This document shows positions 9,666 through 20,276 of a stretch of 64,000 nt of DNA, in pieces; the stretch's first letter is position 1, and every line of letters starts with the position of its first letter. Under the pieces are notes generated by a model. That model did not search any database. It had not been told where the DNA came from and was given only the letters and a program-made list of their open reading frames with translations. This DNA comes from Cyclospora cayetanensis (taxonomy: Eukaryota > Apicomplexa > Conoidasida > Eucoccidiorida > Eimeriidae): contig NW_020312767.1 of the NCBI RefSeq assembly GCF_002999335.1, forward strand, positions 1 to 64,000. The letters are read 5' to 3'. A program made the translations under genes and the position numbers.

Positions 9666-12600
9666 TCACTCATCAGGGACGGTCAGAGCTACTGCACCGT
9701 CATCCGTTACCAGCAAAGTGTGTTCCTGCGCATGCGCAAATGCCAAAGGTGCACACTGGAAGGGCCCATGAGAAGTGGTGGGAATGCTCCTGATCGGAAG
9801 GGGGAGCCGAGAGGGCCAAGACGGTAACTGAGGCGTGCACTCTGCAAAACTCGTTCGAGGAAACCACTAGAGGGAGGAGGGGCTCCGCGGAGCAAGCATA
9901 GGGATGGCCTGCTTCCATACAAATTGAGCGCAGCGGCCGCAGTCCTGTGTGACGGCAGTCCATCCATCCGCCCAGCAACGAACATCTCCACTGCCTTCTG
10001 TTAGAATGGGCTCTGCATAGCATCAAACATGAAAATTACAATCAGTTCGCCTTGCCCAGCGACATACATTGATAAATTACACAATGCCCTCATACCGCAC
10101 AGTGCTTTTTCACCAAACTTAACCTTTTGGTACTGCAATGCTTAAACATCCTTTTGTACCCAAACCCAGTTAGTTCTCTCAGGTCAAAATTGCAATTGCA
10201 GAATCAGAGAAGGTGGCATGCAGGGAAAAGGCTCTGCTGTAAGGCATTCACTTTCTCCAGCTGACGTTGGGATGTGAGGGGGGAGTCAGTCAGTTCTGAG
10301 TACTTGCAGTGCTACCAACTTGGTAAAGCGGCTGCCTTCTGCCCTCATTGGCCCCGCCCGTTGAGTGCAGGAGCTTCTACGTGTTTGTGCCTCTGTGTTT
10401 TTTGCTTGCATCTGCTTGTCACTTCCGAGAGGAAGAGACAGAGCTGGACGAGCATACAAAAAACTGATATTGGAAAGCCGTGCTAGACGCATGGCTGCTG
10501 AAGGGCCATGCAACTTCGCAGGTGGGTGATTGAAAACGCTAATGTACGGAGACAGACACAGAGGCAGAAATGGAGAGACGGGGTGATGGAACAGTCGATG
10601 GAGAGAAGGCAGAAAAGACTAGAAATTCGCTAGACTAAGCAAACATTGTTACGCCGAGGTCCACAAGAAAGCAGTACAGCAGCTTACCGATGGTGAAGGT
10701 CTGGCCCGCACGAAATTCTCCTCTTGCGTCGTTCGCTGCGGTGCACAAGGTCTCACACAGCAAACGCGAGCGCAAGTGGCCTGAGGCCTCTGCATCCAGG
10801 GCACACCGCGGGCTAAGGAGGAGCAGCAACTAAATTTTAAGGCATGAACGGGGTCGATGGTGGGGCGTACGGAAGTTGTGAGGGACAAGGGGAGGCAGGT
10901 GCAGCCGCCGCCCAATGAAATGCCCGCAGAACTCCGCAACTACGGAAAGGCCCTCGGATTTAGCAAAGGCCCTGATACAAAGCGGCAGACACGGAAGAAT
11001 GCGAGGGTCGGTTATCACAAGCTGCAAGTAGAGCGAAAGGGAGAACTATATGGCATTCAAACACCAGACGTAAAACGTTCTTCGGGCTCGCGCCCACCAG
11101 GAAGAAGAAATCACCTACAGCAACTCTTCCATGAGCAATTCCACCGCACAAACGTGAAAAGTATGCAGGGCCTAGAGAGATACGGGCTCCCTATCCCTGG
11201 GGCACCCCGGTTCTCGGGACAGAAGGGGGAACGGCAGGGGAGGGAAGGGGCCATACTGGATTATTTCTCCGACGGTTGCTATTGGCACGCCGGGCTTTAC
11301 GGCGCGCATGGCGACGTTTAGGCATTCCTACAGATAGGGCGCAAGCAGCACAAAAGCAATGCCCGTTCACAGCGTGGCAGGGTTGTGCAGCACCAACAGC
11401 AAGCGCATTGCGACCCCTGAGGCCCTCCTCTGGAGGGCCTATGCTAAGCCACCCAGCTATGCGTCATTCAAGAGGCCCAGGCCAACAGCGGTATGAGCTA
11501 AAAAAAGACCAAAGAGCACACGAAGGGGCGTCTTTGGGTGACGCGGGGTGTGGGAGCAAAGTGGTTAAGCATGCCTTCCGTCCCGTTAAGACGGAGAAAG
11601 GCAAGAGAGCGGTTGACATGTCCTTGCCTTTGCTGCAGCGATAAGTTCCTGGTGGTGTTTAGCAACGGGCACCAGTGCAACTGTCCCTGCGCAGTCTCCT
11701 GCAGCGAAAGCAATTTGCATGAGGAGAGGAAATGTGACAAAGTGAACGGGTCCCTTATCGGGCCCAGCAGTCCGTAAGGAAGAAAGGAGGGCCCCCTGTC
11801 CACTGCTTCCTCTGCAGCTTTGCAAATCGCGAAAGCCTATACACGTCGCACTACGACACGAAGACGGCGCCTCAGATTCCGCCGTATCTGCAGTGCCTCT
11901 CTTTCTCTGTTCGAGTGCGCTTAAAACCCCTGATGCTGGATAAGGGGGAAAATGCGGCTGAGCCAGGGGCCTAAGTGCCACGGCGAGCAGGCGCAGGGCG
12001 AGAAACTCACCAAAGAAGCCGCCGAGGTACGCGGTGCAATCATAAGAGACGATATCGCCCTCCTGCAGGGGTCGCAGATCTGGGATGCCGTGGCAGGCCA
12101 CTGAGAGAGGCAGACGCAAGACAACCGGAGGCCCAGACACGCTACTGGAAAGCGCGGACTGCTGACGCCAACGACAGCAAGAAAGAAAGAGCACAAGAGA
12201 AGACAGAGGAAGAGGCAACTGAAGATGCAGTACTGAGCAGCGGCAACGGGGCACGACCAGACGCAAGGTGAAGGCGAAGGCGACACAACACACACATACA
12301 CGCACACATACACACCGTTTGAAACACGGGGACACAGGCAGGCGAAGAAGAATCAAGAAGCGAGCTGCTTTCAGTATCAATACCTTCGTTCACCGAGGCG
12401 CAAACTGCCTTAGGAAAGCCGAAGAAGTTGATGGCGGCTGGATATGCCCCCTGCGACACCAAGTAGCGGTGCACTGCTGCATCGATCTCCTCGGTAGTGA
12501 CGCCTGATTCAACAATAGGGCACGCAACCGAAAGAGACGCCAAGTAATCGCGTAAGGTGTCCCTATTGCCGCGCGTGGGGGAAGAAGGCACACCAGAAAA

Positions 12601-13056
12601 AAATGGGAGGCCCTTCATGAAGGGGACCTTCATAGAAAGGCGTCTCATGAGGCCTTTGAAGGCCTGACTCGGCCTCTATAACTAGCCATGCGTGCCATAT
12701 AACGCTCGGCCTATGCGTGTCGTGCCCTTATCCCCCTTCATGCTCCTTCGCGCTCGCATCGGACCCGGTTTGGAAGCGTCCATGGCGATCTTCAGCGCAG
12801 TGGCTGCAACCTTGCAAACCCGCTTCATCTTCAGCAGGGCCTCAGGTGTCTGCACTTCCCCTTCAGGGTCTATAGCCCACTCTTCGGGGTCGGAGTCAAC
12901 ATTGGACAGCACTGGAGAGGCCCCTTCCCCAGGTGGCAACGGCCGCCCATCGGCTGCATCTGCGTACGCTGGTCGCCTGATGCTGTCAGGGACTATTTGC
13001 GCGGGCATCACTGCGAACGCTCCTAGACAAGGACAGAACGCAAGCGCGAATGACAA
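9666..13056 (-). CDS. MAP1: Methionine aminopeptidase, type 1 (eight exons)
   Basis: Removes the initiator Met from nascent proteins using two metal ions. Exons in coding order: 13008 (or 13056)-12765, 12503-12384, 12100-12011, 11114-11065, 11021-10871, 10735-10688, 10012-9921, 9725-9666. From the Met at 13008 they total 855 nt, giving 284 codons plus stop with every phase matching. Family landmarks in order: [14 protein letters not shown] leader, [17 protein letters not shown] across the first junction, [22 protein letters not shown] and VACHGIPD. The five metal ligands are present: Asp in VSYDC, Asp in GFFGD, His in FCGHFIG, Glu in FTIEP and Glu in QFEHT. Odd points are GHFIG instead of the usual GHGIG, FGD instead of HGD, and about 12 residues fewer around the 43-nt intron (11022-11064). 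That junction is the least certain. Starting at 13056 adds a hydrophobic leader ([14 protein letters not shown]), which could target an organelle. An additional 5' exon is possible. Confidence 0.88.
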
Positions 13057-15134
13057 GAATGTGACGCCTGCGCATTGTTTGGGGAAATAGAATTCTAGGG
13101 GTTTTATGGGCCTGCGTTCAGGACTCCCCCTTCCGCGAAAAATACATCAGTTAAGGGTGTAAGAGCGTGGTGGGAGCCCGCGTACAGCGCATTGCCTGCG
13201 AAGAAGGTGCCTTGCAGTGCGCTGTATTCGAACCTCAGGGTGTTGGCAGCCTCGGTAATCAGAGAACAAAAGTGACATGGGGGAGGGTACATGCGGCAGC
13301 CTTTGAGCAAGTCTTTGTGGGCTCGAGGGCTCCCACAGGCGGGGAGTCTGTTCTGTGCTGCGCTAGTTGAGTACAAGAGTCCTATTACAACCTTTTGATG
13401 GGGTAAGGTAGACTAAAGGTATATCCCAGGCGGATTGCGTCCGCTCCCTTGCGCTTTGGCAGGTACTAGGAGGGATGCTTGGTTTTGTGAAGGGCGCCTC
13501 CGAGCTCCCGTTTCTCCTTACCTTCTCGCAGCGTGGGAATGAAGCAGTCTTTCTGAGGCCGTAGCCTTTGGCCCCTCGAGATCGGGGTGGGCAGCTCTCC
13601 TCCGTGGAATTGCCGCTGCTGCGGCTGGCGACTGCCAGCGCTCCCCCAGATGCCTGAGGCTCTTCCCATGAGGAAAGTCGCCTGATGCAAGCAGCGCGGG
13701 TGCTGGAGCTCAGGAGTCGCTGGACTCAGTGGACGCCTGATATACTCCCGATGCGCATGGAGCGGCCTCAGCCTGTGGGACGGTGCAGTGAGAGCCGCCC
13801 CCATGAGAATGCGGGCCCTTAACGGGGGAGCCGTCATGTCTACCTAGATTAAGGGGCGGAAGCAGCCTTCCCTTTAGGAAATGGTTGTTTCGGATAGAGA
13901 GCGACAGCGAGCTTCTGCCACGTTTCCTTCCCAATACAAGGGAATGGGCCTCCAGGGGAGCGCGTGGCAGCGCACGTAGGGCGCCTGCGCTGGGTGGTCG
14001 CTATGTTGAAATGGGCTATGCTGCGTGCGAGCCAAAGCGAATCTTGCTCTCTCAGCCTTCCCTTGCGTCTCCGTGGCTTCGGAAAGGGCCAAAAGGAAGG
14101 TCGCAGAGGGCTGCAGGAGAACGGCTGCGGTGAAGAGGGAGGCGAAGCTCCCTGTGGGAAGCGCACACGCGCACAATCCTCGACACAGCCAGTGGCCGCC
14201 TACAGCAAATTTAAAGAACAAGTGCTTCTTGGGGGCTTGTAGTGCGATGCAACTTCATTGGACACTGGGAGCAACGGGAGGGGGGGAGGGGAAAGGGGGT
14301 GGCCAACAGTTCCCGAGGACCCCCAACAGTGGCGGAAACAGAAAAGAATGCAGCGGCTTCCGTCACCCAGATCATCAGCGCTCAGATCAGAGGCTTTGGT
14401 CGAAACAAATAGCAGAAGACACCGTAGGTGGAGGGGCGATCAGAAGATGAAGGGACTAAGCAGCGAGAGAGAGGCCCGGACGCACACCGGAACGGTGAAG
14501 TCGTATGGAAGCGCTCGACGCAAACAAGCCCAACAGCGTGCGAACGCTACAGCCATGAATTAAACAACTCAGGATAACAAATCTCTCTCAGATCCCACCT
14601 CCCTGTTTCCCTGAAAGGACCATGAGCCGCTGGAGCATCGGCGACCAGCAAGCCGATGTGCCCTACACCGACGACCCCCTGTCCATTCATGGAGGGTCTC
14701 TCACCAACTCCTCCTCTCCTTTCCCCTACCCTCTCTAAAAAGAAAGCGCAGTCTTCCCCAAGTATCTCTTGTAATCCTCTTTGCAGCGCCACCCCTCCTG
14801 ATGAATGGCTCCTTAAACCCCAAAGGAGGCGCTGCGCACCTACAGACCCCGATTTTCCTGCTTAGGGCCCGCAGTCGCGTTCTGTTTTCCGCCAGCAAAC
14901 CCTTGGAGACGACAGGAACAAATCGACAAGGGTGGTGCAGTTTCTACGGCTAAATGTGTCGCTCGCCCTCTTAGAAAGAAGTCAACACCCTGTAGCAGCT
15001 GCACAGCCCCCCTCTTCTGGTGTATTGGCACTGAAAGAGCGTGCAACGGGCACGCCGATCCGCAAGAGTCTGCCAAAGCGACGCACCAAAAGGAATTCCG
15101 TGGCCGTCAGGTCCCGCCTACCTGCTGAGAGGCA
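13057..15134. other. Intergenic stretch, no supported gene
   Basis: Several overlapping frames of 60-140 codons occur on both strands in GC-rich sequence, without domain signal or convincing splice continuation. Part may be 5' untranslated sequence or upstream exons of the aminopeptidase gene (minus) or promoter of the 15.1-kb gene (plus). Confidence 0.45.
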
Positions 15135-16766
15135 ATGAAGGTCACCTGCCAGGCAGTCGTCCTTTCGCTGCAACTCCTCGCGGCAAGCGCTTTAGTGGCC
15201 TCTGAGAAGATCAGTGCAGCTAACGACTTGTGGTGTAAGCTAGATGCAAAAGGCGTGCCACGCCGACCCTCTTGTTCCTTTTCTAGACAGAGAACGAGGG
15301 TTTCGTCCTCTGATTGTTTGCTCGGGAAGCAGGAGTGCTGCTGAGGCTTGAGTTTCGACACACTTCTCTGTCTGTGTAAAATTATAGTCTCTAAATCCCT
15401 CCTGCAAGTCCGGCGGCCCTAGTTCGCACAGCGTGGCACTGGTGGTTCGTGGGACCAAGGACAGTTTGAGACGAAGGGCTGCTATACCATTGCGTTTCTT
15501 GTGGCTTCACAGCTAGCTGTCTTCTTGAAATACCGACGCATGAGGCGAATTTACCCGAGTTGTCCTCTTACGAGGCTAACGTGGAGTCTGCGCTTAATAG
15601 CTTTTACGGGGACTTGGCAGTGGCGAACGTCTCGGCTTCGTTGCACTTTGTCTCATACGCCATTAGCGGGGCCGCTGCGGTGTATACGCAATCCGTCGGA
15701 CGGCAAGAGGATATATATAGCGTGGATGTTCTAGGCAGAGAAGTCGTTCGTCTCGGAAGAAGGCTGCTGACTCCTGAGGAATGGACCCGCGTCCTTCGTG
15801 CAGCTAACCTGCAGCTCTCCATCGCCTTAGCGGTGCGCAGCCTCATGGGCATTTATCCAAATGCTGGTATTTTGGGCTGCTTTTCGAGCGCGGAGGGAGG
15901 CGGGGGGACAGTGGGGAAGCGAGGGGCATTAGGGGGGTTCTCTCGTCGTACGGAAGAAGGGCCTCTGCAGTAACCACTTGAAAGGTATTGCTGCCGTTCA
16001 GCTGCGCTGCAATGTTGGTGCTCAGCAATTGTATACAACGAAGGCGCTACTTGTTGTAAACCTACATCTGGACGGCGATAGCGTGGCTCAGTTGTTTGCT
16101 CCTGATCGGGTTGCAGAGACTTTCCTTACGGCCCTCGCCTGGAGCCAGCTTCCTCAGGTGGCGGATGAGCTTCGCTTTTTCGCCTATAGGCTCGAGGCCC
16201 TCGTCCTCGTGAACGCTCCTCCCCTCCTCTCGCAAATCCGCTTTTTCCTGCAGGCCTTCATCTACCACCTCTACTCCTTCTCACAAGGGCAGGGAGACCT
16301 GCGAGCGGTAGCACGCGATGTGCAGCTCATCTCGGACCTGTCCACATCTGTCTGTTCTAAAGCAGAGGGCCCGCGTGCGCATGAGAACCCCTTCCCTCTG
16401 ACCAGTGCTTGCGCGGATGTTTCGCTGGCGGTCGCCTCATATGCAGATTCGTACACAAAGGTTCTGAACGGCCGTGGAGCCCCCCGTGTCCACGTCAGCC
16501 CCGTAGGCGACGCGTACTATTTGAAGCGATTCATTTCGCCCCCAGACATGCCAAACGTATACCTGCCGCACTCCCGCCAAACACTGGAGGGGTCGGCCGA
16601 GCAGCAGAGACTCAAACGCTTTCTGACGAGGTGCCTGGAGAGTCTCTTCACCACAAAGCGCCTCAGGTATCCTAGTGCGGAGAGAAGGCGCAGTGTCGCA
16701 GCAGATTTGGAGGCCGCTCGGAAGGCTCTGAAGAAGGATTTCTTGCTGCATCAAAGCCAGCATTAG
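15135..16766 (+). CDS. Predicted secreted protein, unknown function (three exons)
   Basis: Exon model 15135-15234, 15513-15866, 15985-16766, about 411 residues. Exon 1 starts MKVTCQAVVLSLQLLAASAL, a clear signal peptide ending near ALVAS. The exon 1 donor (T/GTAAGC) and exon 2 acceptor (TTCACAG) agree in phase. The exon 2 to 3 junction (donor GGTATT, acceptor GAAAG) keeps phase but is weaker; CTGCAG at 15970 is an alternative. The mature protein is mostly helical, Leu/Ala/Arg-rich, with few cysteines and no membrane segment. It has a basic C-terminus (YPSAERRRSVAADLEAARKA, then KKDF). I recognise no domain. A signal peptide with no anchor suggests a secretory-organelle, parasitophorous-vacuole or apicoplast-route protein; this is inference. 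Confidence 0.65.
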
Positions 16767-18012
16767 ATAAGAGAGGCCTAGAGGCACGTGAAGCGTACGT
16801 GCACATTTGCACGGCATTTCGTGTCTGAAGCGAAAGGCGTTTTAGAGGCATAGGCCAATCCAGCGGCCTCTTCGTGGGCTGCGCCGCTAGAGCTCCGTCA
16901 GGCAAAGTCTATTAGGGCATTCTCCTGAACTATTACGGGGTGGTGCTGCGATGCTGAACGAAGGAGGACTGCTTGCTGCCAAGTATCAGCCAGGCGGTTG
17001 GGGCCTCAAGGGAACCGTCCGAGCCCATAGCAACGAGCTCTAGGGCTCCTCAGCACATGCACCGGCCATTTTCTTATGTTCACAATCGAGGGAGGGGGCG
17101 TTGCCGTGGGATTTGTATTGCAACATATCCGGAGGGTCGCGTATATGTGCCGCGGCCCTCAGGTAGAGTTGTATAGCAGGAAAATAGCTTTCAGGCAACC
17201 GTCGAAAAACCCTTTTAGAGACCGAAAAGCCGCCCCACTGTACCGGCTGTAGCAGCTCGGAGCCTGCATATATCAATGTGCCATCTGGCAGCCCGCAGTG
17301 CCACCTGCTATTTTCCTGTTTTTTTGCACAAATACTGTCGGGCAGGACGACCTACAGTAGCTTGTTGGCATCATACCTTGTCCGTCTTCCAGCTTGAAGA
17401 TTTCACTACGCTTCTCCCTGTAGCTGCCACTACACCCAATGTCAACTACAACTGCGGAGTGCCGCCGCACGGGTGTGCCGCTATAATTGCATTGCATTGA
17501 GTGCGACATTGTGCAGCGCAGCTCGTTTTTCGCTCTTTCTAAAACAAGAGAACTTCACTTCATCCCATTCAATAAAGAAATATTTTGTGCACATGTGAAA
17601 GGGCGCCGCCAGCGGAAAGTGGTAGACACCAAAACATAAGACAGCCGTTGCAAGGGCCGAAAACTAAAGGTCTGAACATCTGCGTAGCTTAAAAGACTGA
17701 CGCAATCCGCGATTGCGTTACGCTGCAAGCTTCCACCTACCCTCCGTAGCCCTTGTGTGCAACCAAGGGCTATAGAGCTACGCTCAGTAGATCTGCTGTT
17801 GGCTGATTGAGGCCTTTTTGATATTCGCCTTCTCATGAACGGCGCGACCCACTGATGAGCAGCAACGATGGTCGCAGGTGATATTTTCTTTAGATCGGAG
17901 GAAGTGGCAAAGGGCAGCTCATCCGGCTCTGTAGAGTCGGCTAAAAACCCAGTGCTCCATCGCATTTTCTTCCATCTGAAGGCCCTTGCATTTGCTTGCC
18001 TGTGGTAAGCCA
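16767..18012. other. Intergenic region between convergent genes
   Basis: Separates the plus-strand secreted-protein gene from the 3' end of the minus-strand p24-like gene. The only long minus-strand frame (from 17555) is the read-through of the last p24 exon frame and its flank and carries no extra domain. No repeats noticed. Confidence 0.5.
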
Positions 18013-20276
18013 TTAAAGAATGCGCTTGTCGGAGACCAGGCCGACTATGTACCGTGCATGAAACGCTGCCGTTGCGACAAGCATGAGAAACTCGATTCCC
18101 GATAGCCAGGACAGGCGCTGCAAGAAACCTTGAGCCGCGTCGTTCAGAGACCGTTGACGAATCCACAAGTACGAGGACTCTGCCTGAAACAAAAAGAGAG
18201 AACGCGACAAGCGTACCAAAAAAGCCACACAATAAACGGACCCGGAAACCTCGGACCAAGGCCATGAACAAACAGGCATAGACGCCCGAAAGCGCGAAAT
18301 GACATCTCCGGCACTGACACCAAGATTTGTTGACAGGGCATGCAAAAGAAGCCCCAACACCCTTCACCAGCATGCGCCGAAACGAAGGGGCACTATGATC
18401 GCTTAGACACAGCTTGGAGCGTCTAACAAAAACATTTGCTCATCTGCGCGTAGCCCAATCCACGCGAACAGAATATGCATCCTGAAGTGGCGGCCTGAGG
18501 TCTAGCATGTTCGACAAAGTGTGCAGCCGCGCAGTTGAAGTGCATGCACAACGAGGGTCCTTCGACACACTTGAATGTCTCTGAGCTGCCTTTCCAGTTG
18601 TGCCACCATTTCTTCAGCGTTGCTCAGGTGCTTCGGCAGCAGTGCTGTTTCAACTCCGCGGCCGATGGCAAAGGTAACAGTCTTTGATTCCATCCACCTG
18701 AAATGCGAACCCAAATGCAGTCAGCTCAAAGAAGTGGGAAAACATAGGACGCCAGGGAAACAACACAAATCTGTTGCGCACAGTGCAGGAAGCCGTGAGG
18801 GAGAGCGAACGGGGAGACGTTGGTAGAGTCAGACAAGAAAGTTGACAGAAGAGCGCACAGAAAAAGGGGAAAGCGCACAAAAAGGATGAAAACAGCAACC
18901 GCAGCTCCTTCACGCACGCCTTGACCACAAAATAGATTTCATCATGGTGGCATGCAGAGCTCCCCTTGACATGAGTACTTCGAGAATCAAAACTGTACAT
19001 AGAGGTATACGTGTATGGAGAGGCGGCGTCAAAACAGGAACGGGGGGCACCACGGGCTGCGGTGCATGCAGACTGCACAAACCTGTGATTCGAAAGGATG
19101 AAGGAATACGTTCCCTTCTTCTTGGCAGTGAAATAAAACAGGCCCTCGGATTTGTTCTTCTTGTAGATCAGATCGCCTAGACGCAAAGGCACAAGCCGAT
19201 GAAAAGGCACAATCAAAATCGGACGCCAGCATACGCAAGCCATGAATTTCGCACGACAGAGGCAGTGCCGCCACTAAATCGCCGACCTTCAAGACCTCCG
19301 GAAGGTTTTAAGGAAACACACCCCGCTATATCAACAGCCCTTTTGACCTTGCTGCAATGCGGCGCTTTGTCGCAGCAAGGGAAAAGAGCTACAAGTCAAC
19401 AGAGGGGGGCTGCCCCACAGTAAGAAGCTAAACTCCGCAAACGATGACTTTGTGCACAATACATGCATGTATATACATACATACATATATATGTATATAC
19501 ATATGCATCCAAATACTTCCGCCATTAACCAAATCCCTTCTGTACCACCTTCCCCCCATAGCCCTACCATCTGGGTCTGTAATGGAGAATTCCACAGCGC
19601 TGTCGCCCTCTTCGCCGCCGACGAAAAAGCCACCCCGTAGAAAAACGCCCTCTGTTTCAATCGTCTCGTAAAAGTACTCGTCAGATCGAGCCGGCAGGGA
19701 AAAAGTGACCTGGGGTGTATCAGAGAAAAAGCCACGGGGGGCGGCGGACCATAAAAGGCAGAATACACAGCACAACTTCGGCATGCGCTCTAAGCCGATG
19801 CATACAAGCGGCGCAACTCCGCTATTTCCCCTGCTCCCTTGCCACCCCGTGCAGCGTATAGCGCGGGAGGCTAACTCGCATGCCGCGAAAGACATAGGCG
19901 AAGCTGACGCAATATTAACAACGAAAGGGGCCATCAACAACGTACGAGCATCTCGGGGATAAAGTTTTGCATGTGCTTCTCCCACTCCTCCATGAGCGTG
20001 GTCGTCTGTTGGTCCGCCTCCGACACCTGCCACAGCGAGCGAGGCAGCGAATCGCGCGATTTGAAAGAAAAGGAGAATGCGTACGAAAATGGAGAGACGC
20101 GCCAGCTCTCGGAGGCTTATACAGAGGTCGAGAAAATGGAGCAGAATAATAGCTTGCAGAATTATGAGGCACGCAGAAGTAGGTGTGCAAGAGTATGCGG
20201 GAAGTCTTGCTCCAGAACAGCCATCGGCTGCCGACGTTGCGGGCAGCAGCCCATACATGAGCAGAAGAACGCGCAT
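18013..20276 (-). CDS. p24/TMED family protein (GOLD domain cargo receptor)
   Basis: p24 proteins cycle in COPI/COPII vesicles between ER and Golgi as cargo receptors. Exons in coding order: first exon with start near 20276, then 19709-19568, 19176-19083, 18697-18571, 18183-18013. The last four total 534 nt in continuous phase. The first exon begins MRVLLLMYGLLPATSAADG, a signal peptide; its donor is unresolved (GTACGC near 20100 is one in-phase choice). The GOLD domain runs from VTFSLPARSDEYFYETIE through ITDPDG, then GLFYFTAKKKGTYSFILSNH. A helical stalk follows (LSNAEEMVAQLERQLRDI), then AESSYLWIRQRSLNDAAQ and one membrane segment (SGIEFLMLVATAAFHARYIV). The tail is short (GLVSDKRIL). It lacks the C-terminal KKXX or FF signals expected for classic members and has no obvious pair of GOLD cysteines, so it is a divergent member. 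Confidence 0.8.
19464..19508. repeat. TA/CATA-rich simple sequence in an intron
   Basis: Alternating purine-pyrimidine run (ATACATACATACATATATAT and similar) located in the intron between the second and third exons of the p24-like gene. Confidence 0.8.

Noticed and set aside
11586..12648. Long minus-strand frames (264 and 168 codons)
   Set aside because: Only short parts of them are exons of the methionine aminopeptidase; the rest is intron read-through.
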